Below are positions 27,284 to 35,850 of a DNA stretch of 64,000 bases, in pieces (position 1 is the stretch's first letter; the number at the start of each line of letters is the position of its first letter). The notes below the pieces were generated by a model. The model ran no database searches. It had not been told where the DNA came from and saw nothing but the letters and a program-made list of their open reading frames with translations. Position numbers and translations under genes: made by a program. The stretch lies in contig NZ_BEWM01000002.1 in assembly GCF_002723935.1 (NCBI RefSeq), positions 186,001 through 250,000 on the forward strand, written 5' to 3'. This DNA is from Gluconobacter cerinus (GTDB taxonomy: Bacteria > Pseudomonadota > Alphaproteobacteria > Acetobacterales > Acetobacteraceae).

Positions 27284-29236
27284 TCAGTTCAGGACGGGTT
27301 CTGACCTGTCCTCGGGCAGTGGCAGTGTTTCAATCATCACGGGCGGAAGAATGTCTTCCAGACTGGCTTGTATAGCCTTCTCGGAAAAACGCTCTTTCAG
27401 TAGCTTCCTTGCGGCCGCTATCTGAGCCTTTGCCGCAGATGGTACCAGAAGAGCAGCTGTTTTTTCCGCAAAATCTTCCGCACTGTCAGCGATGGATTTT
27501 GCCCATATCGGGCTGGACGCATCTACGAGCCCCTCCGCTGCGACGGACGTCATGACAATCGGCAGTCCAACAGACCATGCATCCAAAACCTTGCCCTTGA
27601 TCCCTGCACCATAACGGAGCGGAGCGACACAAAGCGATACGTCGGACAGGGTATCTTCTAGGTTGGCGACATGCCCCGTAACTTCTACGTCTTCGTCTGC
27701 AAGTATGTGAACTGCGTGCGGCATGGCGCTCCCGATCAGGCGACAAACAAGATTGGGAATGCGTTTCTTAAGGCGCGGTAGAATATCCAGAATGAGCCAT
27801 TTTGCAGCGTCTGTGTTTGGGGCATGTGCAAAGTGAGCGACAAACGCAATGACGGGCTTCTCTTGGCGTTGCCGGGAGCGGGTTTTAACGGGAACCGCCC
27901 AAGGGACAACGTGAATATTTGCTGTAGGCACCACGCGCTCGAGACGTTCGGCTTCGATTGCAGAATGGGTCAGAACGCTATCTGCCAGCCAGGCACACAT
28001 GTTTTCCCGCACTTCAATACGCGTTGATGTTCGCGCAAGTTCAGGTCGATTTTCTATCCCTGCCTGACGCTGCAGGCGAAGTGATGCGAGATCGGCAACG
28101 CTCCAGATCAGTGTCGCTGTTGGGGCGAAGGCGCGGGATAAGGCGGAATAGCTTTCAGCATTATTCAACCGGTGAAGATAGATAACATCCAGCCCTGGTC
28201 CGAGGCGTTTGAGAGCTTCTTCCGGGCCAGTGAAGACTGGTGGCATCAGGCAGTCGATGCCCAGCGAGGCAAGGCGGAGATAATCCTGCTCTGAAGGTGC
28301 CTGACGGGACGCTATGAAGCAGCAATTATACCCAATCGCCTGTGTCGCACGAATATGAGACAGCAGCGCTACGGATCCAGCATCCACTGTAGGGTCGGGA
28401 ACGCGGTCGTCCACGAAAAGGGCGCAGGGCATGACTGATGTGACATCGTCGTGGCGTCGGTTGGCCCGGTAAGCAAAAGCACGATCATCGATACTGGCAA
28501 TATCCGAACCAGTCTGCTGTCGCAGAGTCTCCGCCGCTTTAGTCAGGAACGTCAGAGCCTCTGATCTCGCCGCTGGGGTATTCAATCCTTGGAGCAGTGC
28601 GCTGAAATAATGCTTGAGAGGTTTATCCAGATGCTCGGCGGTCGGAAGGTGACAGGGCTCACCAAACCGCTCCTGACCATGGAATAGTTGAATAACGTGG
28701 TCTTGTTGCGGATCCAACGCGGCGTCAAATACATAGTCAAAACCGTATCGGCCGGAATTCAGACCAGCGTCCCTCAGGTCTCGGCGAAACTGGTTTGCAG
28801 GAAAACGTACAGTTTGTGCGCCATCAATTACGGCTGTCAGCCAGACTGTTCTGTCTGGATTAAGCTCATCAATGATCCAGCCTGCAATATGTAGACGGTC
28901 CGCGATGTCTATCGTTCCGACAAGACGGCTGGGCTGCGGATCAATATGAAAAGGAGAACCCTGAAAAGCACGATCCTGCAGGCTGTCACGAACGTCTATC
29001 AGGCACCCTTCATGCGGTGGCGGCTCGTGCCAGGCCCAGTCAAAAGCACAGCATCCGTCTCGGGCTACATTTCTCAGGTCTGCGCGAAATGCTGTAGCCG
29101 CAATTTCTTGAACCAACTGGCCGTTTTGGAAAATGCGCAGGCGGACAGGTCGATCTGGATTTTTCAGATCAACCGCCCACCCAGCAATGCGATCATGGTT
29201 ACAAATATCGATATAACCAGCCAGAAACTGTGGCAC
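27284..29236 (-). CDS. Family 4-type glycosyltransferase with duplicated N-terminal module
   Basis: A 650-residue protein starting with GTG. Residues 1-100 and 101-200 are two copies of one module in exact register: GYID/GTID at 7/107, IAGW at 17/117, NPDR at 26/126, then a FR-DL segment. The C-terminal ~230 residues form a GT-B glycosyltransferase: VIAFVAHFAHAPNTDAAKWLI, VTGHVANLEDTLSDVSLCVAPLRYGAGIKGKVLDAWSVGLPIV with the conserved Glu position replaced. It lies 22 bp after the Hint/AIDA adhesin gene and may glycosylate that protein (inference). Confidence 0.78.
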   Translation of the reverse strand: MPQFLAGYIDICNHDRIAGWAVDLKNPDRPVRLRIFQNGQLVQEIAATAFRADLRNVARDGCCAFDWAWHEPPPHEGCLIDVRDSLQDRAFQGSPFHIDPQPSRLVGTIDIADRLHIAGWIIDELNPDRTVWLTAVIDGAQTVRFPANQFRRDLRDAGLNSGRYGFDYVFDAALDPQQDHVIQLFHGQERFGEPCHLPTAEHLDKPLKHYFSALLQGLNTPAARSEALTFLTKAAETLRQQTGSDIASIDDRAFAYRANRRHDDVTSVMPCALFVDDRVPDPTVDAGSVALLSHIRATQAIGYNCCFIASRQAPSEQDYLRLASLGIDCLMPPVFTGPEEALKRLGPGLDVIYLHRLNNAESYSALSRAFAPTATLIWSVADLASLRLQRQAGIENRPELARTSTRIEVRENMCAWLADSVLTHSAIEAERLERVVPTANIHVVPWAVPVKTRSRQRQEKPVIAFVAHFAHAPNTDAAKWLILDILPRLKKRIPNLVCRLIGSAMPHAVHILADEDVEVTGHVANLEDTLSDVSLCVAPLRYGAGIKGKVLDAWSVGLPIVMTSVAAEGLVDASSPIWAKSIADSAEDFAEKTAALLVPSAAKAQIAAARKLLKERFSEKAIQASLEDILPPVMIETLPLPEDRSEPVLN

Positions 29237-29258
29237 AGGGAAGACTTATCCTTGCAGA

Positions 29259-30959
29259 TCAGGCTGCTTTATTCGGAAAGAGACATTTTGCATGCTCTTT
29301 CAAGCGGCTGTGAATTTGGGCGAGTTCAGGCCCATCTTCGAGACGTGGCGCGCAGTATCTGGGATGCTGTCGGGGGGCATCAGGATACAGGGCTTCATAT
29401 TCATGTGCGTTGTGGAACATCCCTCGGGATCTGTCATCCAGAAAGCTTTCTGAGGGTGCGCCTTCCGCAAGCAGAATGTCATGGCTGTGGAGCTCGATGT
29501 GAATATATCGGATCGTCTCCGGTTTCTGAATCTGAAGAATGGAATGATCATTGACCAGATGTAGGGCAGGAATGAGATAGCCGTCGATCAGCATGGCGTG
29601 TAGCGGAGAAACAGTCAGATCCCGCTTTGGAAGGTTATTTCCCAAGGATCCCTTGTGAAACAGGATCGGTAAGACGTCCCGGTTGCCGTAGGCAAAAAGT
29701 GGGTCATAGGCGCGACGTCCGATCCACCGGATAGGGCGAGCATCCCCTGACGCTGTTAAAATTAAATCACCAATAACCAGATCTTCTACAGGCCGCTCAC
29801 CCTGAGGAGTCTGAATTAACGTTCCCGGACAATAGCAGGGGGTACCGTAAAGCAATTCTGTCCCCCCGCCCGAAGGAGCATTCCGAAAATAGATCGGGGA
29901 TGAGAACGCGCTTGTGACAGCAATCTCTTTCACAACGGTTCCACTGGACATGACGTCCAGAAAAACCGCTGGTGTTGCGGCTTCAGAAGACGCCTGAACC
30001 GTCGCGCCGCTTGTGACATTCTGGACCGACGGAGTAGAAACAAAAACCGCGCTTAACCCGTTTGTCGAAGAAATATCCGAAAAAACAATTCCACCCCCTC
30101 GCTCGATTGTCAGTGGATCTGTCAGAACTGTACTGGCGCCGAGGCTAACGGTGCCACCACTGCTGACTGTGAGGTGCGACAACGTGGCGCCGTTTAGTGC
30201 GGTGAGGCTTCCGCCGGAAAAGACGGTGGTATGATCGGCCGTACCACCGACTGTCATGATCGCTTCGTTGTAAACGGACGTTTTGTCTGCGTAGCCTGAA
30301 ACATCCAGAGTAGCGTAGACGTGGGACGTCACATTTACACCTTGCCCCGTCTGAAAATTCCACCCGTTCCAGCTACTGGAGAAGCCAGAAAGGGTCGTGT
30401 CAACAGAGCTGCCTCCAGCCTCAATTGTGGACGCTCCGCCAAATCCGATCCGGTTGCCCGAGACTGTGCCGCCACTTTCGACAGTCTGGAATGTCTTGAT
30501 GTAGCTGAAGGACTGGGTGAGGCCTGTATAACGCTGCGCTTCTCCGGTTTTTCCAGAAAAAACAGTATCGATAGCGATGCCACCGCTTTCGATGACCTGA
30601 AAAGAACTCGTGTTCTGCAGCGCATAGGGTGGGAGATATCCGCTCAAGACTGTCCCTGAAGCGACGCCCCCATTTAGAACGGTTTGGATGGCGAGGTCTT
30701 TCACAATTGTGGAGACTGCTGCGCCACCGGCAATAATATCCCGCCGAGCAAACTGGGTTGTCATGCCGGCGCCAGTGCTGCCAGCGGAAAAAACCGAGCT
30801 CCCCTGAAGCAGCATGCCATTTGCCGTTCCTCCTGAAACAACCTGTGTTGCATCAGGAGAAATGGTGCCACCGTTGACCACCTGGCCTGAGCTTACGGTC
30901 GTAACGGGGCCATTTCCTGAAGGAAGTGGGGTTGAGGAGGATGTCTGCTGGCTCGCCAT
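29259..30959 (-). CDS. AIDA-type repeat adhesin with Hint domain
   Basis: A protein of about 566 residues. The N-terminal ~370 residues are AIDA-like beta-helix repeats (VVNGGTISPDATQVVSGGTANG and many SGG turns). From about residue 375 a Hint (hedgehog/intein, Hint_2-type) domain begins: CYCPGTLIQTPQGERPVEDL, IRWIGRRAYDP, LTVSPLHAML. Self-cleavage is known for the fold, but here the downstream nucleophile is unclear. No Sec signal is visible. The ATG at 30959 is preferred to a TTG at 31007. The glycosyltransferase gene follows in the same direction. A paralogue is at 50877-52607. Confidence 0.78.
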   Translation of the reverse strand: MASQQTSSSTPLPSGNGPVTTVSSGQVVNGGTISPDATQVVSGGTANGMLLQGSSVFSAGSTGAGMTTQFARRDIIAGGAAVSTIVKDLAIQTVLNGGVASGTVLSGYLPPYALQNTSSFQVIESGGIAIDTVFSGKTGEAQRYTGLTQSFSYIKTFQTVESGGTVSGNRIGFGGASTIEAGGSSVDTTLSGFSSSWNGWNFQTGQGVNVTSHVYATLDVSGYADKTSVYNEAIMTVGGTADHTTVFSGGSLTALNGATLSHLTVSSGGTVSLGASTVLTDPLTIERGGGIVFSDISSTNGLSAVFVSTPSVQNVTSGATVQASSEAATPAVFLDVMSSGTVVKEIAVTSAFSSPIYFRNAPSGGGTELLYGTPCYCPGTLIQTPQGERPVEDLVIGDLILTASGDARPIRWIGRRAYDPLFAYGNRDVLPILFHKGSLGNNLPKRDLTVSPLHAMLIDGYLIPALHLVNDHSILQIQKPETIRYIHIELHSHDILLAEGAPSESFLDDRSRGMFHNAHEYEALYPDAPRQHPRYCAPRLEDGPELAQIHSRLKEHAKCLFPNKAA

Positions 30960-31134
30960 CTCAATACTCGCTTTCGAAGGGACAGCACCCGACAACAGAA
31001 CATTCAATGGACGTTCAGTAGTCTGAAAAGAATCAGGCCGTCATGGTTCGTAAAGCTTAGACAGAGAAGGAAATAATATGTCGCAAATAAATCGTTAATT
31101 CACGATTTATTTTCTATGTGCCTGCAGGATTTAT

Positions 31135-32538
31135 TCAGCCTGCACTGGTTTCGGTGAAAAGACCCACGAGATCTGTAAGGTGCCCTATCTCGCGTAATTT
31201 GAGGCCTGCGGGCGGCTTGACGCGAGCGGAAGCAGCAGAAACCCGTCTGGGAAGAATAGCCTCAACAAATCCCAGCTTCGCAACCTCCTTAAGCCGAAGA
31301 TCAGCCTGGCTAACTTGTCGAATTTCGCCAGAAAGGCCGACTTCCCCAAAATAAGCCGCGGTTGAAGATGCAGGCTGACCTGTCGCCGCGGAGATCAGAG
31401 CTGCGGCCACGGCCATGTCTGCGGCAGGCTCATTGACCCTTAACCCACCAGCCACGTTCAGGTGAACGTCCATGTTCGCGAGTTTCAAACCGCATCTTGC
31501 ATCCAGCACGGCCAGCAGCATGTTCAGGCGAGACGTATCCCATCCGACAACGGCGCGACGTGGCGCCCCGTCGCCAGCTTTTGGGGACAGAAGGGCCTGA
31601 ACTTCCAGAAGAACGGGGCGTGTGCCTTCAAGGCCAGCAAAGACAGCCGATCCAGCAATGTTGCCGCGTCTCTCGGCGAGGAACAGGGCGGAAGGATTGG
31701 GCACCTCCGTCAGCCCCGTATCAGTCATGGCAAAGACGCCGATTTCGTCGGTTGCGCCAAAGCGGTTTTTGGCTGCGCGCAGGATGCGGAACTGATGACC
31801 GCGATCACCTTCAAAATACATGACAGCATCAACCATGTGTTCCAGCACACGTGGCCCTGCCAGAGACCCTTCCTTCGTAACGTGGCCGATCAGGATCAGG
31901 GCGAAGCCAAGCGTTTTGGCCAGACGGATGAGTTCAAAAGCACTCGCCCGGACCTGCGCTACGGACCCTGGAGAGCTTTCCACGCTTTCCAGCCACATGG
32001 TCTGAATGGAATCAATGACCACGACAGTATGGGACCGATCGTTTTCCAGCGATCCCACGATGTCCCCAACATTGATGGAGGCAGCCAGATCCAGGGAATC
32101 CAGTGTCTTGCTGTCCCGGTCCAGCTCCAGTCTCTGCGCGCGAATGCGGATCTGATCGACGGATTCTTCGCCCGAGACATACAGAACCTTGTGACCACTC
32201 CGAGCCAGCGCACAGGTTGTCTGGAGCATCAGGGTGGACTTACCAATACCTGGATCACCGCCAACCAAAACAACGGATGCAGGCACAAGGCCGCCGCCAA
32301 GAACGCGATCCAGCTCTGCAATGCTTGTCGTGATGCGTGGGGGCGGCTTGGCCTCACCATCAAGGCGAACGGTCTGAAGACGCCCGGTGCTCAGCTTGCC
32401 CGTTTTGCGGGCTGTGGGTTCGGAAGTTTCCTCAACCAGCGTGTTCCATTCCCCGCAAGCTTCGCATTTGCCCACCCATTTGGAATAGACAGCCCCACAG
32501 GACTGGCAGACAAAGCGTGCGGTTGGTTTCTTGGCCAA
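31135..32538 (-). CDS. radA: DNA repair protein RadA
   Basis: A 467-residue RecA-related ATPase that promotes branch migration in recombinational repair. It has the N-terminal C4 zinc finger (CQSCGAVYSKWVGKCEACG), Walker A GGDPGIGKSTL, the RadA-specific KNRFGATDEIG and a Lon-protease-like C-terminal domain ending in LKLREIGHLTDLVGLF. The start appears to be TTG with GAGAGA upstream. The small membrane protein gene lies 77 bp upstream on the same strand. Confidence 0.95.
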   Translation of the reverse strand: MAKKPTARFVCQSCGAVYSKWVGKCEACGEWNTLVEETSEPTARKTGKLSTGRLQTVRLDGEAKPPPRITTSIAELDRVLGGGLVPASVVLVGGDPGIGKSTLMLQTTCALARSGHKVLYVSGEESVDQIRIRAQRLELDRDSKTLDSLDLAASINVGDIVGSLENDRSHTVVVIDSIQTMWLESVESSPGSVAQVRASAFELIRLAKTLGFALILIGHVTKEGSLAGPRVLEHMVDAVMYFEGDRGHQFRILRAAKNRFGATDEIGVFAMTDTGLTEVPNPSALFLAERRGNIAGSAVFAGLEGTRPVLLEVQALLSPKAGDGAPRRAVVGWDTSRLNMLLAVLDARCGLKLANMDVHLNVAGGLRVNEPAADMAVAAALISAATGQPASSTAAYFGEVGLSGEIRQVSQADLRLKEVAKLGFVEAILPRRVSAASARVKPPAGLKLREIGHLTDLVGLFTETSAG

Positions 32539-32615
32539 GGGAATCTCTCTTCACATGGACTCTGGATGCTCCCGATATAGGGAGCGTTCACGTTATGATC
32601 CAGTCAGAGAAGGCG

Positions 32616-32819
32616 TTAATCGTCTGTCCGGATGATGATGCGTGCCATGATGCGGGCAGCCGTTACGATCATAAGCAGGATCAGTGCCTGAATAAGGATA
32701 TTCTGGCTTTTGGGCGGGTGCATGAACAGAATGAACACCATCGGCAGCGCGATGAGATACGTCAGACCAAGACGCTGCCAGACTCTGCGGGAAATGGGAG
32801 GGCGTCGGAACGGCTTCAT
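32616..32819 (-). CDS. Small two-helix membrane protein
   Basis: A 67-residue basic protein with two hydrophobic segments (about residues 18-34 and 42-60) separated by MHPPKSQN. No family was recognised. Its ATG overlaps the TGA of mlaF (ATGA), which supports a real, translationally coupled gene rather than a chance frame. It could assist the MlaEF transporter or be an unrelated inner-membrane protein. Confidence 0.65.
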   Translation of the reverse strand: MKPFRRPPISRRVWQRLGLTYLIALPMVFILFMHPPKSQNILIQALILLMIVTAARIMARIIIRTDD

Positions 32820-33604
32820 TTGCGAAGTTCCATGGTGATCGGGCCTTCCCGGCGTCCATGCGTGAACTGGTCCACCATTGCGTTGCCTGAGTTCATCAGG
32901 TCTGCGGCCAGCCCCTGCCAGACCAGTTTGCCCTGGTAAAGCATGGCAGCCTGATTGCCGATCCGCTGCGCTGAAGCCATGTCATGCGTAATGGCGATCG
33001 CCGTTGAGCCCAGCTTCTGAACACAATCCACGATAAGTCCGTCAATGACGGCCCCCATGATGGGATCAAGGCCTGTAGTCGGTTCATCGAAGAACAGGAT
33101 GTTGGGCTGTCCGGCAATGGCACGAGCCAGTCCGACGCGCTTTTGCATGCCGCCTGACAGCTCAGACGGGCTGAGCTGTCCAACGGAGGGGTCCAATCCA
33201 ACCTGCTGGAGGATTCCGCCTGCCAGTTCACGCGCCTTGGATCGGGACGGAACTGGGCCGTCACGGTCCGAGTGCTTGGCCCGAAGCCCGAAGGCAATAT
33301 TGTCCGCGACGCTCATGCTGTCGAACAGAGCGGCGTTCTGGAACAGCATGCCAATCTGTCGACGCAGGATTTCCTGTCGCCCACGCGGAGCCGTGAGAAC
33401 GTTTTCGCCGTCAATTTCGATAGTGCCAGCATCGGGCTCGATCAGGCCGAGGATACACCGCAAAAGAACGGATTTTCCTGAGCCGGAGCCACCAATGATG
33501 ACCATTGAGGTGCCGGTCTCGACATCAAGGTCGATCCCGTCGAGCACGACCTTGGAGCCGAACGCCTTCGAAAGGCCGCGGATGCGGATTTTGGGTGTAC
33601 TCAT
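32816..33604 (-). CDS. mlaF: ABC transporter ATPase MlaF
   Basis: A 262-residue ATPase of the Mla phospholipid trafficking system, which maintains outer-membrane lipid asymmetry. It has Walker A GGSGSGKSVL, signature LSGGMQKRVGLARAI, Walker B ILFFDEPTTGLDP and H-loop ITHDM. Its start overlaps the stop of mlaE by four bases and its stop overlaps the small membrane protein gene. The MCE-domain subunit (MlaD) is not adjacent. Confidence 0.9.
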   Translation of the reverse strand: MSTPKIRIRGLSKAFGSKVVLDGIDLDVETGTSMVIIGGSGSGKSVLLRCILGLIEPDAGTIEIDGENVLTAPRGRQEILRRQIGMLFQNAALFDSMSVADNIAFGLRAKHSDRDGPVPSRSKARELAGGILQQVGLDPSVGQLSPSELSGGMQKRVGLARAIAGQPNILFFDEPTTGLDPIMGAVIDGLIVDCVQKLGSTAIAITHDMASAQRIGNQAAMLYQGKLVWQGLAADLMNSGNAMVDQFTHGRREGPITMELRK

Positions 33605-34386
33605 TGGGAGAAGAACAGATCTGTGAGGAGGTAATCAAACAGCAGAAGCAGAATGGAGGCGCCCACGACGGCCGCTGTCGTGGCTGACCCCACGCCTTCC
33701 GCACCGCCCCGACTGTTATAGCCGTGGTAGCAACCCAGAAGAGCAATGAGGAAGCCGAAAGCCGCTGCTTTAACCAGACCGACCACCACGTCCATGGTCT
33801 TCAGCGAATCCAGCGTGGCCGTGATGTAGGTGGACGGTGAAAAACCCAGCTTCGCGACCGATACGGTAAAACCGCCAAGAACACCTAGAACGTCCGCCAC
33901 GATGACGAGACAGGGCAGGGCGATGGTTCCCGCCAGAAGACGTGGCGTTACCAGATATTTCATCGGGTTGGTCGAAAGTGTCGTCAGGGCATCGATCTGA
34001 TCGGTGACGCGCATGGTACCGATCTGGGCAGACATTGCGGCACCGACACGCCCGGCAACCATCAGTCCTGCCAGAACCGGCCCCAGTTCGCGGGTGACAG
34101 CCAGAACCACAATCCCGGCGATAGCGCTCTGGACGTGATACTGCCCAAACCCGACATAGGACTGCAAAGCGATGACGGCTCCGGAGAATAGGGCTGTCAG
34201 GGCCACAACCGGAAGGGAGAAGAACCCCGTTTCGATCAGCGTGGACAGGAAGATGCGCCAGTAGAACGGTGGCCGCACGAGATGCGACAGCCCTTCCAGC
34301 GCAAACATGGCGAGAGCACCCGACTGGCGGACGAGTCCGAGGACGGCACGGCCAAGGGCCGCTATGGGATCAAGAACGGCATTCAC
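33601..34386 (-). CDS. mlaE: MlaE-type ABC permease
   Basis: A 261-residue inner-membrane permease with about five to six helices. FTVSVAKLGFSPSTYI, RVGAAMSAQIGTMRVTDQIDAL and YVGFGQYHVQSAIAGIVVLAVTRELGPVLAGLMVAGR are family hallmarks. GTG start. It is coupled to mlaF and follows the last psp-locus gene by 48 bp on the same strand, so it may receive transcription from the envelope-stress operon. Confidence 0.9.
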   Translation of the reverse strand: MNAVLDPIAALGRAVLGLVRQSGALAMFALEGLSHLVRPPFYWRIFLSTLIETGFFSLPVVALTALFSGAVIALQSYVGFGQYHVQSAIAGIVVLAVTRELGPVLAGLMVAGRVGAAMSAQIGTMRVTDQIDALTTLSTNPMKYLVTPRLLAGTIALPCLVIVADVLGVLGGFTVSVAKLGFSPSTYITATLDSLKTMDVVVGLVKAAAFGFLIALLGCYHGYNSRGGAEGVGSATTAAVVGASILLLLFDYLLTDLFFSQ

Positions 34387-34434
34387 CCTTCAGCCCCTAC
34401 CCTGCGCGCCCGGCTACGTCAAAGTCTGTCTTGC

Positions 34435-35850
34435 TCAGGCGGAGCGTTCCAGGTCCCGGAACTGGCGCTCCAGAGCAAAATCCGGGGAGGTTACGAACTG
34501 TTCCATGCGCGCCAACCTTGGCTCCATACGAGCCAGGCGGTCGTTCAGGCGCGACAGAGTATGGTTTGAACTGAAAGATGTCGTCTCCGGGGCGTGGCGT
34601 TGTTTGTGACGCGCGCTCTGATCCTTGGCTGTGTGAATAACCTCTTCATACAGATCGACAGCACGGCGTGTGTAATAGACATGGGGGGCGTCACCTGCAG
34701 ATGATTGTCCTCCCATGCGACGGTCAGCCATGCGTGTTTGCCAGTTTCGCGTGAAAGCGGAGAGGCCTTCAGCAATATCCGCCCAGAGAGCACCAAAAAA
34801 GGACTCCCCGGTCCGTTTGCGATAACGTCTGGCGTGACGCAGGACCAGCCAGACGCAGACTACGATCAGAACAAGACGCAGACCGCCCAGATGGTGGCCG
34901 TTGCTATGTTTGCCGAAAGAGCCAAGAGCCTCCCAGCCTTGCTGCGTGCCAGAATCGAAATTCACGGACTGACCAAGGCTGGCTAAAATGTCTTTCGTGA
35001 TCGCCTGCCCATCAATCGGTGCGGCTGCGGTGACATGTACGCCGGGGCCTGTGGTATGAACTGTCAGGTCTCCCGAGCCGTAGTGACTGCGGGATAATGT
35101 TCCTGAAACACTATCGACCAGAACGTTCCCAGAGCCATAAAGTGACAGGCTGGCTGAGATGGTACTGACGTGTGCTGTGATGTCGGACGCACCGAGATCC
35201 CGAATGGAGAGGTTCTCTACTGAGCCACTCCTAAGCAGCATGTTTCCTGACGATGTCGCGGACAGCTCAACACGAGGTGCTGTTACGAGCCCGACAAGCA
35301 GGTCTCCGCTTGAGAAATTGAGAACGTGTACATCGCCTGTCACCGTAGCGATGGAAACATTGCCGGATCCGGTCATCCGCAGATCCACGCCCGTTGCGCT
35401 GTTGACGCGTACGTCACCGCTTCCGGAAAAGCCACTGAGATGGCCGGATGGTCCAGTGACAGTGATGTCGGTCTTGTTGCCGCGGAGATGGATATTCGTC
35501 CCGGCTGGAACCTGAATTGTCGAGCTGGCTTCGGTGCTGCAGGATGGGTCACTCAGAGCAAGTTTGAGTGTCTTGTCCCCGGCGGCTGTCAGGTTGCCAT
35601 TGCCCTGAACAACCTTCGCTATATCACCCTCAACAATATGAAGGTCTGTCAGGCAGGTCGGTGCCAGTTCCAGCGTGGCTCCCGTGACGGAGCTTACCCT
35701 TTCTGAAATTGGAAACGCTGGTGGCGCCGGTGGAGCGGGAATGGCAGGGGCTGCGTCCTGAGAGAAGGCCGGGCTGATCGTTCCTGTAGCAAGCAGGAGG
35801 CCGAGGACGCCCCCTGCGAAACGTACCAGATCGTGGGATGTCTTCATCAT
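34435..35850 (-). CDS. Toastrack/GIN-like sensor fused to a PspC-like tail
   Basis: A 471-residue membrane protein not matching a named family end to end. Signal peptide to about residue 30, Pro/Ala linker, then about 60-275 a beta-repeat domain rich in GSGD/GSGN turns like DUF2807/DUF4097 (toastrack, head GIN) domains. One helix is at 321-338, followed by a basic cytoplasmic tail. Residues 444-468 (RLARMEQFVTS, then FRDL) closely resemble the C-terminus of E. coli PspC. The rest of PspC is absent. It is the last gene after pspA-pspB and its ATG shares a base with the preceding stop. It likely relays periplasmic stress to PspA/PspB (inference). Confidence 0.72.
   Translation of the reverse strand: MMKTSHDLVRFAGGVLGLLLATGTISPAFSQDAAPAIPAPPAPPAFPISERVSSVTGATLELAPTCLTDLHIVEGDIAKVVQGNGNLTAAGDKTLKLALSDPSCSTEASSTIQVPAGTNIHLRGNKTDITVTGPSGHLSGFSGSGDVRVNSATGVDLRMTGSGNVSIATVTGDVHVLNFSSGDLLVGLVTAPRVELSATSSGNMLLRSGSVENLSIRDLGASDITAHVSTISASLSLYGSGNVLVDSVSGTLSRSHYGSGDLTVHTTGPGVHVTAAAPIDGQAITKDILASLGQSVNFDSGTQQGWEALGSFGKHSNGHHLGGLRLVLIVVCVWLVLRHARRYRKRTGESFFGALWADIAEGLSAFTRNWQTRMADRRMGGQSSAGDAPHVYYTRRAVDLYEEVIHTAKDQSARHKQRHAPETTSFSSNHTLSRLNDRLARMEPRLARMEQFVTSPDFALERQFRDLERSA

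Noticed and set aside
29900-30960. Regularly spaced short repeats suggesting a CRISPR or minisatellite array
   Set aside because: The repetition is at protein level (AIDA-like SGG turns), with varied DNA and no constant repeat-spacer pattern.
31462-32580. Plus-strand frame of 372 codons opposite radA
   Set aside because: It is fully antisense to a well-conserved radA and its translation resembles no protein family.
34269-34609. Several overlapping plus-strand frames near the mlaE start
   Set aside because: They are antisense to mlaE and the PspC-tail gene, overlap one another in all frames and have no family features.
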